Shown here one piece after another: positions 36,152 to 44,021 of a stretch of DNA of 64,000 nt. This DNA comes from Novipirellula aureliae (GTDB lineage: Bacteria; Planctomycetota; Planctomycetia; Pirellulales; Pirellulaceae), in contig NZ_SJPY01000004.1 in assembly GCF_007860185.1 (NCBI RefSeq), forward strand, positions 186,001 to 250,000, read 5' to 3'. Position numbers and translations under genes: made by a program. The notes beneath the pieces are model-generated. The model did no database searches and was not told the DNA's origin. It was given only the letters and a program-made list of their open reading frames with translations. Within the stretch, counting starts at the first letter, position 1. Each line of letters opens with the position of its first letter.

Positions 36152-36223
36152 GCTGCTGTAGCTCAGTGGTAGAGCGCCTCCTTGGTAAGGATGAGGTCAT
36201 GGGTTCAAATCCCATCAGCAGCT
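36152..36223 (+). tRNA. tRNA-Thr (anticodon GGT)
   Basis: The acceptor is GCTGCTG/CAGCAGC. The anticodon loop TTGGTAA gives GGT. The second pair of the anticodon stem is a C-T mismatch (CCTCC/GGATG), which is unusual. This is the second threonine tRNA of the block, immediately before tuf. Confidence 0.94.
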
Positions 36224-36655
36224 TTCGCGTGAGACGATTGCCGAAAAGATGATTTCTGACGGATGTGAATCCTAGAGGAATCGATTGCTGGTTGACGATC
36301 CAGTGCTAGATTTCGTGCCATTAGGGCGCGTTTGAAGCACCGAATGAGCCCCCGCAGTAAAAAAGTAGCTAGGAAGTTCCTTTTTTTTGCTTTCGGCAAT
36401 TGCGTTCGACGGCTCTTTTCGCAACAACTATGGCGAAGCTGCGTAAATATTTTTGCAGTAATGACACGTGCTCTGCGGTGGAGCACCGAAGATTTTCCAT
36501 TTCGTTTCGATTTCTTTGTTGAACGAGTGGCCATGCGGCTGAGAGATTGGCGAGCAACCGTGGGTGTGAACGCGGTCGTTGTATCTCTTGGGCTGAGGAA
36601 GGGTTGCCCCCCGGAACCAGTTTACGCGTTGGTCGAGTGTAGGTGAATTAGAAAA
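36224..36655. other. Leader/intergenic region before tuf
   Basis: No gene is supported. The ORFs overlapping it on both strands have no recognised domain and read through tRNA sequence. The tuf promoter should lie here, or transcription may come from upstream of the tRNA block, but I could not identify convincing promoter boxes. Confidence 0.4.
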
Positions 36656-37852
36656 ATGGCTAAGGAAACTTTCCAACGGACAAAACCCCACGTCAACGTC
36701 GGCACTATCGGCCACATTGACCACGGCAAAACGACCACAACTGGTGCGATCCTCGCGGTGCAAGCTGCCAAGGGTCTAGCAAAAGCAAAGGGTTATGCGG
36801 ATATCGCCAAGGGCGGTACCGTTCGTGACTCAACGAAGACGGTTACGATTGCGGTTGCTCACGTCGAGTATGAAACCGAGAACCGTCACTATGCCCATAT
36901 TGACTGCCCCGGTCACGCTGACTTTGTAAAGAACATGATCACCGGTGCTGCCCAGATGGACGGTGCGATTTTGGTGGTTTCCGCTGCGGACGGCCCAATG
37001 CCGCAAACCAAAGAGCACGTTCTTCTTGCTCGCCAGGTCGGTGTTCCTTACATCGTGATCTTCTTGAATAAGTGTGACTTGGTCGATGACGAAGAACTGC
37101 TAGAACTCGTTGAGCTCGAAGCTCGTGACTTGCTCAGCAAGTACGGTTTCCCAGGCGACGATGTGCCTGTCGTTCGTGGTTCGGCATTGCCAGCTTACAA
37201 TAACCCATCCGATCCTGAAGCGAGCAAATGCATCAGCGAATTGATGGACGCACTCGATTCAGCGATTCCTGAGCCTGTGCGTGAAGACGACAAGCCGTTC
37301 TTGATGGCGATCGAAGACGTTTTCTCGATCGAAGGTCGTGGAACGGTTGCAACCGGTCGTATCGAGCGTGGTGTGGTCAAGGTCGGCGAAGAAGTGTCGA
37401 TCGTTGGTCTTGCCGAAACTCCCGTGAAGACAACTTGTACCGGCGTCGAAATGTTCCGCAAGGAAATGGGCGAAGGCCGAGCGGGAGACAACGTCGGTTG
37501 CTTGCTGCGTGGTGTCAAGCGTGAAGATATCCAGCGTGGTCAATGCTTGGCAAAGCCAGGTTCGATCACTCCGCACACAAAGTTCGAAGCCGAGGTCTAC
37601 TGCTTGAGCAAAGAAGAAGGTGGCCGTCATACCCCGTTCTTCAGCGGTTATCGCCCTCAGTTCTACTTCCGTACGACCGACGTGACCGGTACGGCGAACT
37701 TGATCGAAGCTGAAATGTGCATGCCTGGCGATAATGTCAAAGTGGAAGTCGAATTGCACAAGCCAATCGCAATGGATGATGGTGTTCGTTTCGCGATTCG
37801 CGAAGGTGGACGTACCGTCGGTAGTGGTGTTGTCACCAAGATCCTTAGCTAG
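36656..37852 (+). CDS. tuf: Elongation factor Tu
   Basis: This is a 398-residue EF-Tu of normal length. G1 is [11 protein letters not shown]3 DCPGHADF, G4 NKCD and G5 GSAL. C-terminal domains 2 and 3 read [18 protein letters not shown] and [18 protein letters not shown]-Tu-GTP delivers aminoacyl-tRNA to the ribosome. It stands between tRNA-Thr and tRNA-Trp, the same order as thrT-tufB-secE in enterobacteria. No Shine-Dalgarno sequence is obvious before the ATG. Confidence 0.98.
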   Translation: MAKETFQRTKPHVNVGTIGHIDHGKTTTTGAILAVQAAKGLAKAKGYADIAKGGTVRDSTKTVTIAVAHVEYETENRHYAHIDCPGHADFVKNMITGAAQMDGAILVVSAADGPMPQTKEHVLLARQVGVPYIVIFLNKCDLVDDEELLELVELEARDLLSKYGFPGDDVPVVRGSALPAYNNPSDPEASKCISELMDALDSAIPEPVREDDKPFLMAIEDVFSIEGRGTVATGRIERGVVKVGEEVSIVGLAETPVKTTCTGVEMFRKEMGEGRAGDNVGCLLRGVKREDIQRGQCLAKPGSITPHTKFEAEVYCLSKEEGGRHTPFFSGYRPQFYFRTTDVTGTANLIEAEMCMPGDNVKVEVELHKPIAMDDGVRFAIREGGRTVGSGVVTKILS

Positions 37853-37876
37853 ATCGTGTTTGAAGATTTATCCGAT

Positions 37877-37906
37877 GGCCAACAAAGGTTAAAACCTTTG
37901 TTGGCC
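37877..37906 (+). terminator. Perfect 14-bp hairpin after tuf
   Basis: GGCCAACAAAGGTT (37877-37890) is followed by AA and its exact reverse complement AACCTTTGTTGGCC (37893-37906). There is no strong T-run after it, so it may be a processing or attenuation hairpin, or a weak terminator, between tuf and tRNA-Trp. Confidence 0.7.
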
Positions 37907-37954
37907 GTTGGCAATTTACAATGCTCGTGCTAACATCGGTGGCATGAGTGATTT

Positions 37955-38027
37955 AGGGGTGTAGCTCAATTGGCAGAGCACTGGTTTCCAAAACCAGCGG
38001 TTGAGAGTTCAAGTCCCTCCGCCCCTG
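37955..38027 (+). tRNA. tRNA-Trp (anticodon CCA)
   Basis: The acceptor is AGGGGTG/CGCCCCT with one T-G pair. The anticodon stem CTGGT/ACCAG with loop TTCCAAA gives CCA. The position between tuf and secE is the conserved one in many bacteria. Confidence 0.96.
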
Positions 38028-38137
38028 CTTCGAGTCGATAGCACGTCTTATCGATATTTATTATTATAGGTGCGATTTTTTGACTGCGACGGATTTGTGG
38101 TCACGGTAACGCCAAGGATTACTTTTAGGAGCGAACG

Positions 38138-38581
38138 GTGTCACGAGACATTGCGGGGACCAACAGTGCCCCATTGACCAGCGAATTGTTCCACGCCTCG
38201 GTTTACAAACCAAATCAAGGACGAATTGTTCGCCAGATTACCTGCTTGGGTATCTGGATTATTGTTGCTTTGGGCTGCTGGAGCCTCTATGCGACGCTGC
38301 GCAGTTACGCCGAAATCAGTTCCTACGTTCCCGCTGCGACCTCATTGGGTATGTTAGCAATTGGAGCTTGGGTCGGTTATCGGCTTGTGAATTGGCCCCA
38401 GTTCGCTGACTTTCTAATCGCGGTCGAAGCCGAGATGAATAAGGTGACGTGGCCGAGTAAAGATGAATTGATCCGGGCCTCGATCGTGGTGATGTTCACG
38501 ATCTTTTTCCTGGCTGTCTCGCTGTTTTCCTTTGACGTCATTTGGCAATTTATATTTGATTTTATTGGCGTCACTGGCTAG
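38138..38581 (+). CDS. secE: Preprotein translocase subunit SecE
   Basis: GTG start at 38138, preceded by TTAGGAG. The 147-residue protein has three hydrophobic segments: two early spans (LGIWIIVALGCWSLYA; AATSLGMLAIGAWVGYRL) and the essential C-terminal one (IVVMFTIFFLAVSLFSFDVI). The conserved cytosolic amphipathic helix is EAEMNKVTWPSKDELIRAS. This is the three-span layout as in E. coli. SecE clamps SecY in the Sec translocon. The stop codon (TAG) abuts an inverted repeat. Confidence 0.95.
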   Translation: MSRDIAGTNSAPLTSELFHASVYKPNQGRIVRQITCLGIWIIVALGCWSLYATLRSYAEISSYVPAATSLGMLAIGAWVGYRLVNWPQFADFLIAVEAEMNKVTWPSKDELIRASIVVMFTIFFLAVSLFSFDVIWQFIFDFIGVTG

Positions 38582-38680
38582 GCTTTGTCCGAAAAGGGGG
38601 GCTGGCCCTCTCCTGACAAGCCGAAAACAATTGAAAATGTGTCCTCCAAAGGGTCTGACCCCCCTTTTCGGATAAAGCCT
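38581..38680. repeat. Long inverted repeat between secE and nusG
   Basis: The left arm at 38581-38609 (GGCTTTGTCCGAAAAGGGGGG...) and right arm at 38650-38680 (...CCCCCCTTTTCGGATAAAGCC) are near-perfect reverse complements (a 21-base core with a single mismatch). They are separated by 40 bases. It begins within the secE stop codon and is probably a MITE/REP-type insertion or RNA processing hairpin. Its GGGTCTGACCCC motif resembles sequence at 46730-46785. Confidence 0.85.
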
Positions 38681-38743
38681 AACGGCATCCTGATCGAATT
38701 AAAAATACCCGCCCCTTCCGGCTTACTATCCTGCGGCAAAATT

Positions 38744-39496
38744 GTGAACGAAGCTGATTCGAGTCCAAACGAAAATGATCAAGAAGAAACGTTGCATGAT
38801 GAGTCTGCAGTCGTTTCTGATTCGCTAGCCGATACGCCGCTCGATGCGGAATCGCTCGACGCGGATGATGAATCGTCGACGCCAACACCTCCGCCTCCGG
38901 CGCCAGCACCCAAGATTGCTAAGCCGAAGGTTGATAGCGAAGATCAATTCGAAGGTGTCATGGATTGGTACATTTTGAAGGTGGCTTTCAACCGCGAAGA
39001 TTCCATCGCTGATGCTCTGAGAAAACGTGTGAAGATGGAAGGGATGGCTGAGTTTTTTGGCGAGATTGTCGTTCCGACCGAAGACGTTGCAACCTTTACA
39101 CGCGACGGAAAACGACGCGTTACCAAGCGTAAATTGTTGCCCGGCTACATTATGGTCAACATGATCATCAATGACGATACCTGGTTTCTCGTTCGCGAAA
39201 CTGGCGGAATTAGCGACTTTACTGGCTCAGCCGGTAAGCCGATGCCGATGGAACCGTCAGATATCGAACGGTTCGTGAATCGCCCCGAACTTGACGATGA
39301 AGACGACACTCCGATCAAAACCGCGATTCCGTTCAAAGTCGGCGACCGAGTACGGGTCAAAGAAGGAAACTTCGAAAATCAGGAAGGCGATGTCGATGCG
39401 GTCGACGAAGCTAACGGTCGAATCACGGTGATCATCAATATCTTCGGTCGTAGCGTCCCAATGGAATTGGATCACTGGCAAGTCGAGCCTTTATAA
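38744..39496 (+). CDS. nusG: Transcription termination/antitermination factor NusG with acidic N-terminal extension
   Basis: The reading frame opens at TTG 38585 inside the inverted repeat. I prefer the GTG at 38744, which excludes the repeat; the ATG at 38960 (MDWYILKVAFNRED) would give a normal-length NusG. The NGN domain is WYILKVAFNREDSIADALRK ... LLPGYIMVNMIINDDTW, and the KOW domain GDRVRVKEGNFENQEGDVD ... ITVIINIFGRSVPMEL. An acidic, proline-containing extension of about 70 residues precedes the core if GTG is the real start. NusG modulates RNA polymerase elongation and termination. Start choice is uncertain. Confidence 0.93.
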   Translation: MNEADSSPNENDQEETLHDESAVVSDSLADTPLDAESLDADDESSTPTPPPPAPAPKIAKPKVDSEDQFEGVMDWYILKVAFNREDSIADALRKRVKMEGMAEFFGEIVVPTEDVATFTRDGKRRVTKRKLLPGYIMVNMIINDDTWFLVRETGGISDFTGSAGKPMPMEPSDIERFVNRPELDDEDDTPIKTAIPFKVGDRVRVKEGNFENQEGDVDAVDEANGRITVIINIFGRSVPMELDHWQVEPL

Positions 39497-39591
39497 GTCG
39501 ACCAATCGTTTAGCGGCTAGCCGTAGGCGAACGTTGAAATTAGCAAGCCCTACATATCCTTAAAAACATTTAGAAGCTCAATAAAAATATC

Positions 39592-40017
39592 ATGGCAAAA
39601 ACAGTCACTGGAGTCGCGAAGTTCCAAGTTCCTGGCGGTCAAGCAACCCCGGCACCACCGGTCGGAACATCGCTCGGTAAATACGGTGTGAACCTCGGAC
39701 AATTCGTCCAAGGCTTCAACGATCGTACGAAAGAGTACAACGGTACTCCCATCCCGGTCATCGTTACGATCTACAACGACCGTAGTTTCGAATTCGTGAC
39801 CAAAAGTCCACCCGCTGCGTCGCTGCTTAAGCAAGCCGCCGGAATCGCAAAAGGCAGCGGTGTCCCCAACCGTGACAAAGTCGCTACCGTCTCGCGTTCA
39901 CAGTGCGAAGAAATCGCTCAAAAGAAGATGGAAGACCTGAACGCCCGAAGTCTCGACCATGCGACCCGCATGATCGAGGGAACCGCGCGAAGCATGGGCA
40001 TCATCGTCGAAGGTTAA
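39592..40017 (+). CDS. rplK: 50S ribosomal protein L11
   Basis: This 141-residue protein is the usual length of L11: [25 protein letters not shown] and the C-terminal domain [20 protein letters not shown]. It binds 23S rRNA in the GTPase-associated centre. In most bacteria rplK is followed by rplA and then rplJL; here it is followed by a dispersed repeat and a pseudogene, so the operon ends or is split here. Confidence 0.98.
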   Translation: MAKTVTGVAKFQVPGGQATPAPPVGTSLGKYGVNLGQFVQGFNDRTKEYNGTPIPVIVTIYNDRSFEFVTKSPPAASLLKQAAGIAKGSGVPNRDKVATVSRSQCEEIAQKKMEDLNARSLDHATRMIEGTARSMGIIVEG

Positions 40018-40030
40018 GGCTTCGAAGGTT

Positions 40031-40133
40031 TGCGTTTTGTCAGCGCTTGATTTGGGCTTGGCAGAAGAGCAGCTGGGGCATCTTGCCCCAGTAATCTGCG
40101 GCTAGAAGCCACAGCCACGAAAGATTCTTCCCC
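40031..40133 (+). repeat. Full copy of the ~110-bp dispersed repeat
   Basis: This is the third copy of the element seen at 34871-34968 and 18067-18120. Diagnostic strings are CTTGATTTGGGCTTGGCAGAAGAG, GGGGCATCTTGCCCCAGTAA and CCACGAAAGATTCTT (compare copy 2). It starts 14 bases after the rplK stop. Confidence 0.8.
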
Positions 40134-40283
40134 TAATTCTTAGGGGTGACAATGCACGAGGGGTTTAGCCCTGTTTAGGGTTTGTGCCGTGTTTGCGTTT
40201 AGCCGAACAACTTGACCACCTCCGCCCGCTGCTGCGCCTGAGGGAAAGGCAGCCATCTCGGTTGTTCCTGAAATCAGCTCCCC

Positions 40284-40580
40284 GTTTTTAGAAGTTTCTC
40301 TGTTGCAAACGATGAGATTGCAAACGGTGAGATCGATCGATCAATCATCAATACCGATGCCGACAAGGACTTTCGTATTGAGTGTGCTATGAGTGGTGCC
40401 GATCTGGGCACGGTATCGGGCCGTATCTTGACCGCCGACGCCGTCGATTCCCACAACACGTTTGACCAGCCCGAAGCGGTCGAGCCAGCCGATTTCGATG
40501 GAGCGACGGTTGAAGAAGGGATGCTGAAGTTAAAGCTGCCAGCGAAATCGGTCGTGGTTCTTGAGTTGGCGCAGAAGTAG
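40284..40580 (+). pseudogene. C-terminal remnant of a GH51 alpha-arabinofuranosidase-like gene
   Basis: The frame from about 40284 to the stop at 40580 has no start codon until 40389. It reads VANDEIANGEIDRSIINTDADK and LTADAVDSHNTFDQPEAV followed by LKLPAKSVVVLEL. This resembles the C-terminal beta-sandwich end of GH51 alpha-L-arabinofuranosidases, which remove arabinose from plant polysaccharides. Only the last about 99 residues of a normally over 500-residue enzyme are present. It is a remnant without catalytic domain, placed right after rplK and the dispersed repeat. Confidence 0.7.
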
Positions 40581-40624
40581 AACGTAGGCTCGCACAAATT
40601 GTTTCCATTAAAGCGACGCCGCCC

Positions 40625-43600
40625 TTAGGAGTTTCCCCATTGCTGAAGGATCAAGTCTAAGGCGGATTCGTTGAGTTCGTCTTGCTCGCTGGTCCAATCG
40701 AACGGGTCGTCGGTCTCCAAGATCATGACTTGCATCCATGCGCCGTTTGGCTCAGGTTCCGCAGTCGAGGTGCGTCCTAAATGATTGATCACGATTAGGC
40801 TGTCGAGAGCCGTGATTTGGCCGTCACCGTTTACATCGTGAAAACGTTGAGTCACGGATTCGCCTGCTGCAACACTCTGCACGCCGGTCGATGCTTGCGG
40901 CTGATTCAGATAATTGATTCCAATCAAAGCGTCCAAGGCGCTGACAATGCCATCATCGTTGACATCGAGTGGATTCAATTGGTTTTGTTGGATCATCGCT
41001 AGTGACGGAGTCTCCTGCGAAGGTGGGGCGAGCGGGAGGGTAATCAGCCGTAGACCACCCGATGGCATCTGATTAAATCTTGCATCGAGCATGTCAAACA
41101 CGTTGACCGATCCACTGCGATCGATGTCATACACACTCCAGGCATGGTTTATGCCGACACTGTTGGTTCTCGGACTTTGGTTGAAGCGGATGTCGAGGCT
41201 GTCGAAGACATTGACCGTCACCGTTCCGTTTATCGAAACGGAGCCGTCGACGTCCGCACCTTGGTTGCCAAAATAGAACACATCGGCGACGGCCAATCCG
41301 GTATCGTCCGTGGGGTTCACCGTCACTTGCAACCAACGATTCTTGATCGCAACATCGTCAGCCCAAGACAATGTCACCCGTGAAACGTCGTCACCGAGAT
41401 CCACTGCTGGTAAGATCGTTGGTAACGCGTCTCCGCTGAGCAGGTCCCAGTCGCTGGGATCCTCCGTATTGCCCACGCGAAACTCAAAATCGCTTACATT
41501 GTTGAGGGTGCCTGTTGGGAGGTTGGCAATGTCGATCATCACACGGTTCAAACCCTTCATGTAATTTGTATAGTTGGCCATTGACGCCAGCGTTCCTGGA
41601 GTCCGCAACGCCGTTTTGCTCGTATCGATCGCGTCCTCACCGTAATCCGCCGTCGTGCCGCCGTAGGCTACCCAGCGACCCATCACACTCGACTCGAGCG
41701 AATCGTTGTCGACGATCGTTACTTTCTCTTGCAATAAGAACGCTTCTGCATAGGACAAATCGGTTGTGTTTATCTTATGACTGAGATAAGCAAAGTGATC
41801 ACCCTGGGCGATCAAATCGTCCACCGCAGTGACACGAACTCGTTGTGGCTGCGACCAATTTCCAGGCCCAAATATCAGCGTATCTGAGCCGGTTGTTTCG
41901 CTGACGGCTGTGATTTGGCCACCCGTCTGTTCGATCTGAATCGAAACGCTCTCCGTCGGAGCCGTCGTTAAGACAACATCGTAATAGTCCGTCGAACCCG
42001 CTTCGTAAACGGTGGTGTCACCATCGGAGGGGATCAACATCACGCCTGCGTAATCGTCGTCAATGACGCCAACCGAGATTCGCGGCATGCCGACACCATC
42101 GTAGTTCGGATCGGTGCTGGTGCTGCTTTGGCGAATAAAGGATCGCCGGTAACTCTCTGCATCAGAATCATCAATGGCTCGGACCCGAACCGTTTGTGGG
42201 ATGTTCCAATTTTGAGTCGTGAATACGACAAAGTGGTTCGCCAGATTGTTTGCATCGACGGCATCGACTTGACCGGCGTGCCCTGTGAAGGAAACCGTCA
42301 CATCGGCTAGCGGCGGCTCGGTCAGACGAATCTGATAGGTGTCATCGACACCCGTTTCGCTAACGATGGTCACACCGCCACTTTCGACGACCGAGGCGCC
42401 AGGGCCGTTGGGGTCGACAAGCGTTGCGTACTCGGGATTCAGGTCGAAATGGAGTTCGCCTTGACCCGTCGCTTCCCAACCACGAAAGTCAAAATGCGAT
42501 TGCATGATGTAGCCTGATTGGCCATCCTGGAAAAGTCCTTCGACCCAACCACTGGTCATGTTATCGAAACCAAAGATCCCTTCGATGTCAGGATGGATAT
42601 CCAAAATCAACCACTGCAAATCGGTCCAAACCAAATCGGGACCTTGTGTGGTCGGGACGTGGACCTCATCGATCAAGAAGACCGGCACGCTTGTCGAACC
42701 ACTGATTCCACTGATCGTCTCGGAGCGAGCATAGCCCGCGTCATTCTGATCGAGCACACCGTCGCCATTGGTATCAAGTCCGACATCGAATGCCAATTGA
42801 TTGCTAAGGATGCTAACCTGAGCTCCGGTGTCGAACAGGAAATTACCTTGGGTGGTCAAATCATTGGACTTGATTTCAGCAGTCAAGAACGGTAGATCGG
42901 CCCAGGCGGGAACCGCATCACCTTCGACCACCGCGTCATCGGGAAAAAACTCGACCCGATTGTCCACACGGACCGTGTACCGCTCACCAGCCGGCTCGGG
43001 AACCGCTTCGTGAAAATCGGTTCCCAGAAATAGATTGGTTCCGACGACGGTCGTCCAAGGCGTAAAGTCCACCGTGGTGACCCGTTCCGTCATCGCTGGC
43101 ATTCCGACGATTCCATAAGGACCAAAGATACTGACATCCTTGTCCGGATTCGAAATAACATGCGTGTCGAGAATTCGATTGCGTTGACCGCTGGCACCTG
43201 CGAAATCGAAAACATAGGATTCCGAAATATCAAAAAGACTTGACCCACCCACGCCGAGTTCTTCGAATTTTCCCACGGTTTCATACGTTGGCTCGCTACC
43301 GGTCATATCGTCGACTGCGGACTGAAAAACCAACGTCGTGTTGGCTCCGGTGTCCAAGAGCCAAGAATTGAGGGTATTGGGACCGACGATGGTATTCCCC
43401 GCCGGTTCGGTATTCGGAGCAGGTTCTTCGGTCAAAAATTGCACGGTGACGCGAGGTTGGTCCAAGGCAACATTGTCGGATGGACCGACATCGACAAACG
43501 CTCGCCCATCGATCGAGCTGGCGGAAAGAGGTAATCGCGGCTCCAAGGTTTCAAACCGCCCAAACCGCCTTCGTCGCTTCGCCCGCCGAGATGCCTTCGC

Positions 43601-43663
43601 TTTTGTTTTTAATTTGTCGTGCGACGTATCGGAAACAATTGTTTTGAAGGGCATCGGACACAT
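40625..43663 (-). CDS. Exported protein with two aspartyl-protease DTG motifs, LEPR motif and C-terminal dockerin repeats
   Basis: This is a 1012-residue protein. The basic N-terminus with FGRFETLEPRLPLSA (residues 34-48) is the LEPR-type motif common on planctomycete surface proteins. Two retropepsin/pepsin-type active-site motifs follow: LLDTGANTTLVF (residues 102-113) and LFDTGAQVSIL (residues 276-286), with the hydrophobic-hydrophobic-glycine partner motifs GIVGMPA (184-190) and IFGFDNM, so both lobes of an aspartyl protease appear present. A long beta-rich middle follows (GVDDTYQIRLTEPPLADVTVSF). Dockerin-type repeats end the protein (DVNDDGIVSALDALIGINYLN and DVNGDGQITALDSLIVINHLG). Probably an exported protease or protease-like scaffold; activity is unproven. 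Confidence 0.85.
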   Translation of the reverse strand: MCPMPFKTIVSDTSHDKLKTKAKASRRAKRRRRFGRFETLEPRLPLSASSIDGRAFVDVGPSDNVALDQPRVTVQFLTEEPAPNTEPAGNTIVGPNTLNSWLLDTGANTTLVFQSAVDDMTGSEPTYETVGKFEELGVGGSSLFDISESYVFDFAGASGQRNRILDTHVISNPDKDVSIFGPYGIVGMPAMTERVTTVDFTPWTTVVGTNLFLGTDFHEAVPEPAGERYTVRVDNRVEFFPDDAVVEGDAVPAWADLPFLTAEIKSNDLTTQGNFLFDTGAQVSILSNQLAFDVGLDTNGDGVLDQNDAGYARSETISGISGSTSVPVFLIDEVHVPTTQGPDLVWTDLQWLILDIHPDIEGIFGFDNMTSGWVEGLFQDGQSGYIMQSHFDFRGWEATGQGELHFDLNPEYATLVDPNGPGASVVESGGVTIVSETGVDDTYQIRLTEPPLADVTVSFTGHAGQVDAVDANNLANHFVVFTTQNWNIPQTVRVRAIDDSDAESYRRSFIRQSSTSTDPNYDGVGMPRISVGVIDDDYAGVMLIPSDGDTTVYEAGSTDYYDVVLTTAPTESVSIQIEQTGGQITAVSETTGSDTLIFGPGNWSQPQRVRVTAVDDLIAQGDHFAYLSHKINTTDLSYAEAFLLQEKVTIVDNDSLESSVMGRWVAYGGTTADYGEDAIDTSKTALRTPGTLASMANYTNYMKGLNRVMIDIANLPTGTLNNVSDFEFRVGNTEDPSDWDLLSGDALPTILPAVDLGDDVSRVTLSWADDVAIKNRWLQVTVNPTDDTGLAVADVFYFGNQGADVDGSVSINGTVTVNVFDSLDIRFNQSPRTNSVGINHAWSVYDIDRSGSVNVFDMLDARFNQMPSGGLRLITLPLAPPSQETPSLAMIQQNQLNPLDVNDDGIVSALDALIGINYLNQPQASTGVQSVAAGESVTQRFHDVNGDGQITALDSLIVINHLGRTSTAEPEPNGAWMQVMILETDDPFDWTSEQDELNESALDLILQQWGNS

Positions 43664-44021
43664 ACCGTAATTTCAGAGTAGAAAAAAGAATCCAGTGTTC
43701 CATATACGCACTTAGGATACGCCTTAAGGTTGGAATGATCAACCAAGTGAATGGCTGATTGGCGAGGAATCGTGTTGTTATCGCGGGGCAAAGATTGAAA
43801 TTCACCCCATTTTAGCTTCGCCGCAACAAACAGGGACTCGGTTTCCAGTCAGGGACGGCAGCAATATCCAGGCTGGAAGCAATGGGACGCGAATGATCCC
43901 CGACCGAATAATTCGCGATCGATGTTTAGATTGGCGTTTACGTTGCTGGCCCAACTGCTCTACACTCCGCCCGTGTCTGGTTCAGAACGAATGGTTTCTA
44001 TTGTCTGCCGAAGGAACGGCT
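43664..44021. other. Divergent intergenic region
   Basis: This gap lies between the divergent dockerin-protease gene and the lolC-like gene. Short overlapping ORFs are not supported by any motif. The region is relatively A/T-rich around 43670-43760, as expected for promoters, but I could not assign specific boxes. Confidence 0.4.
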
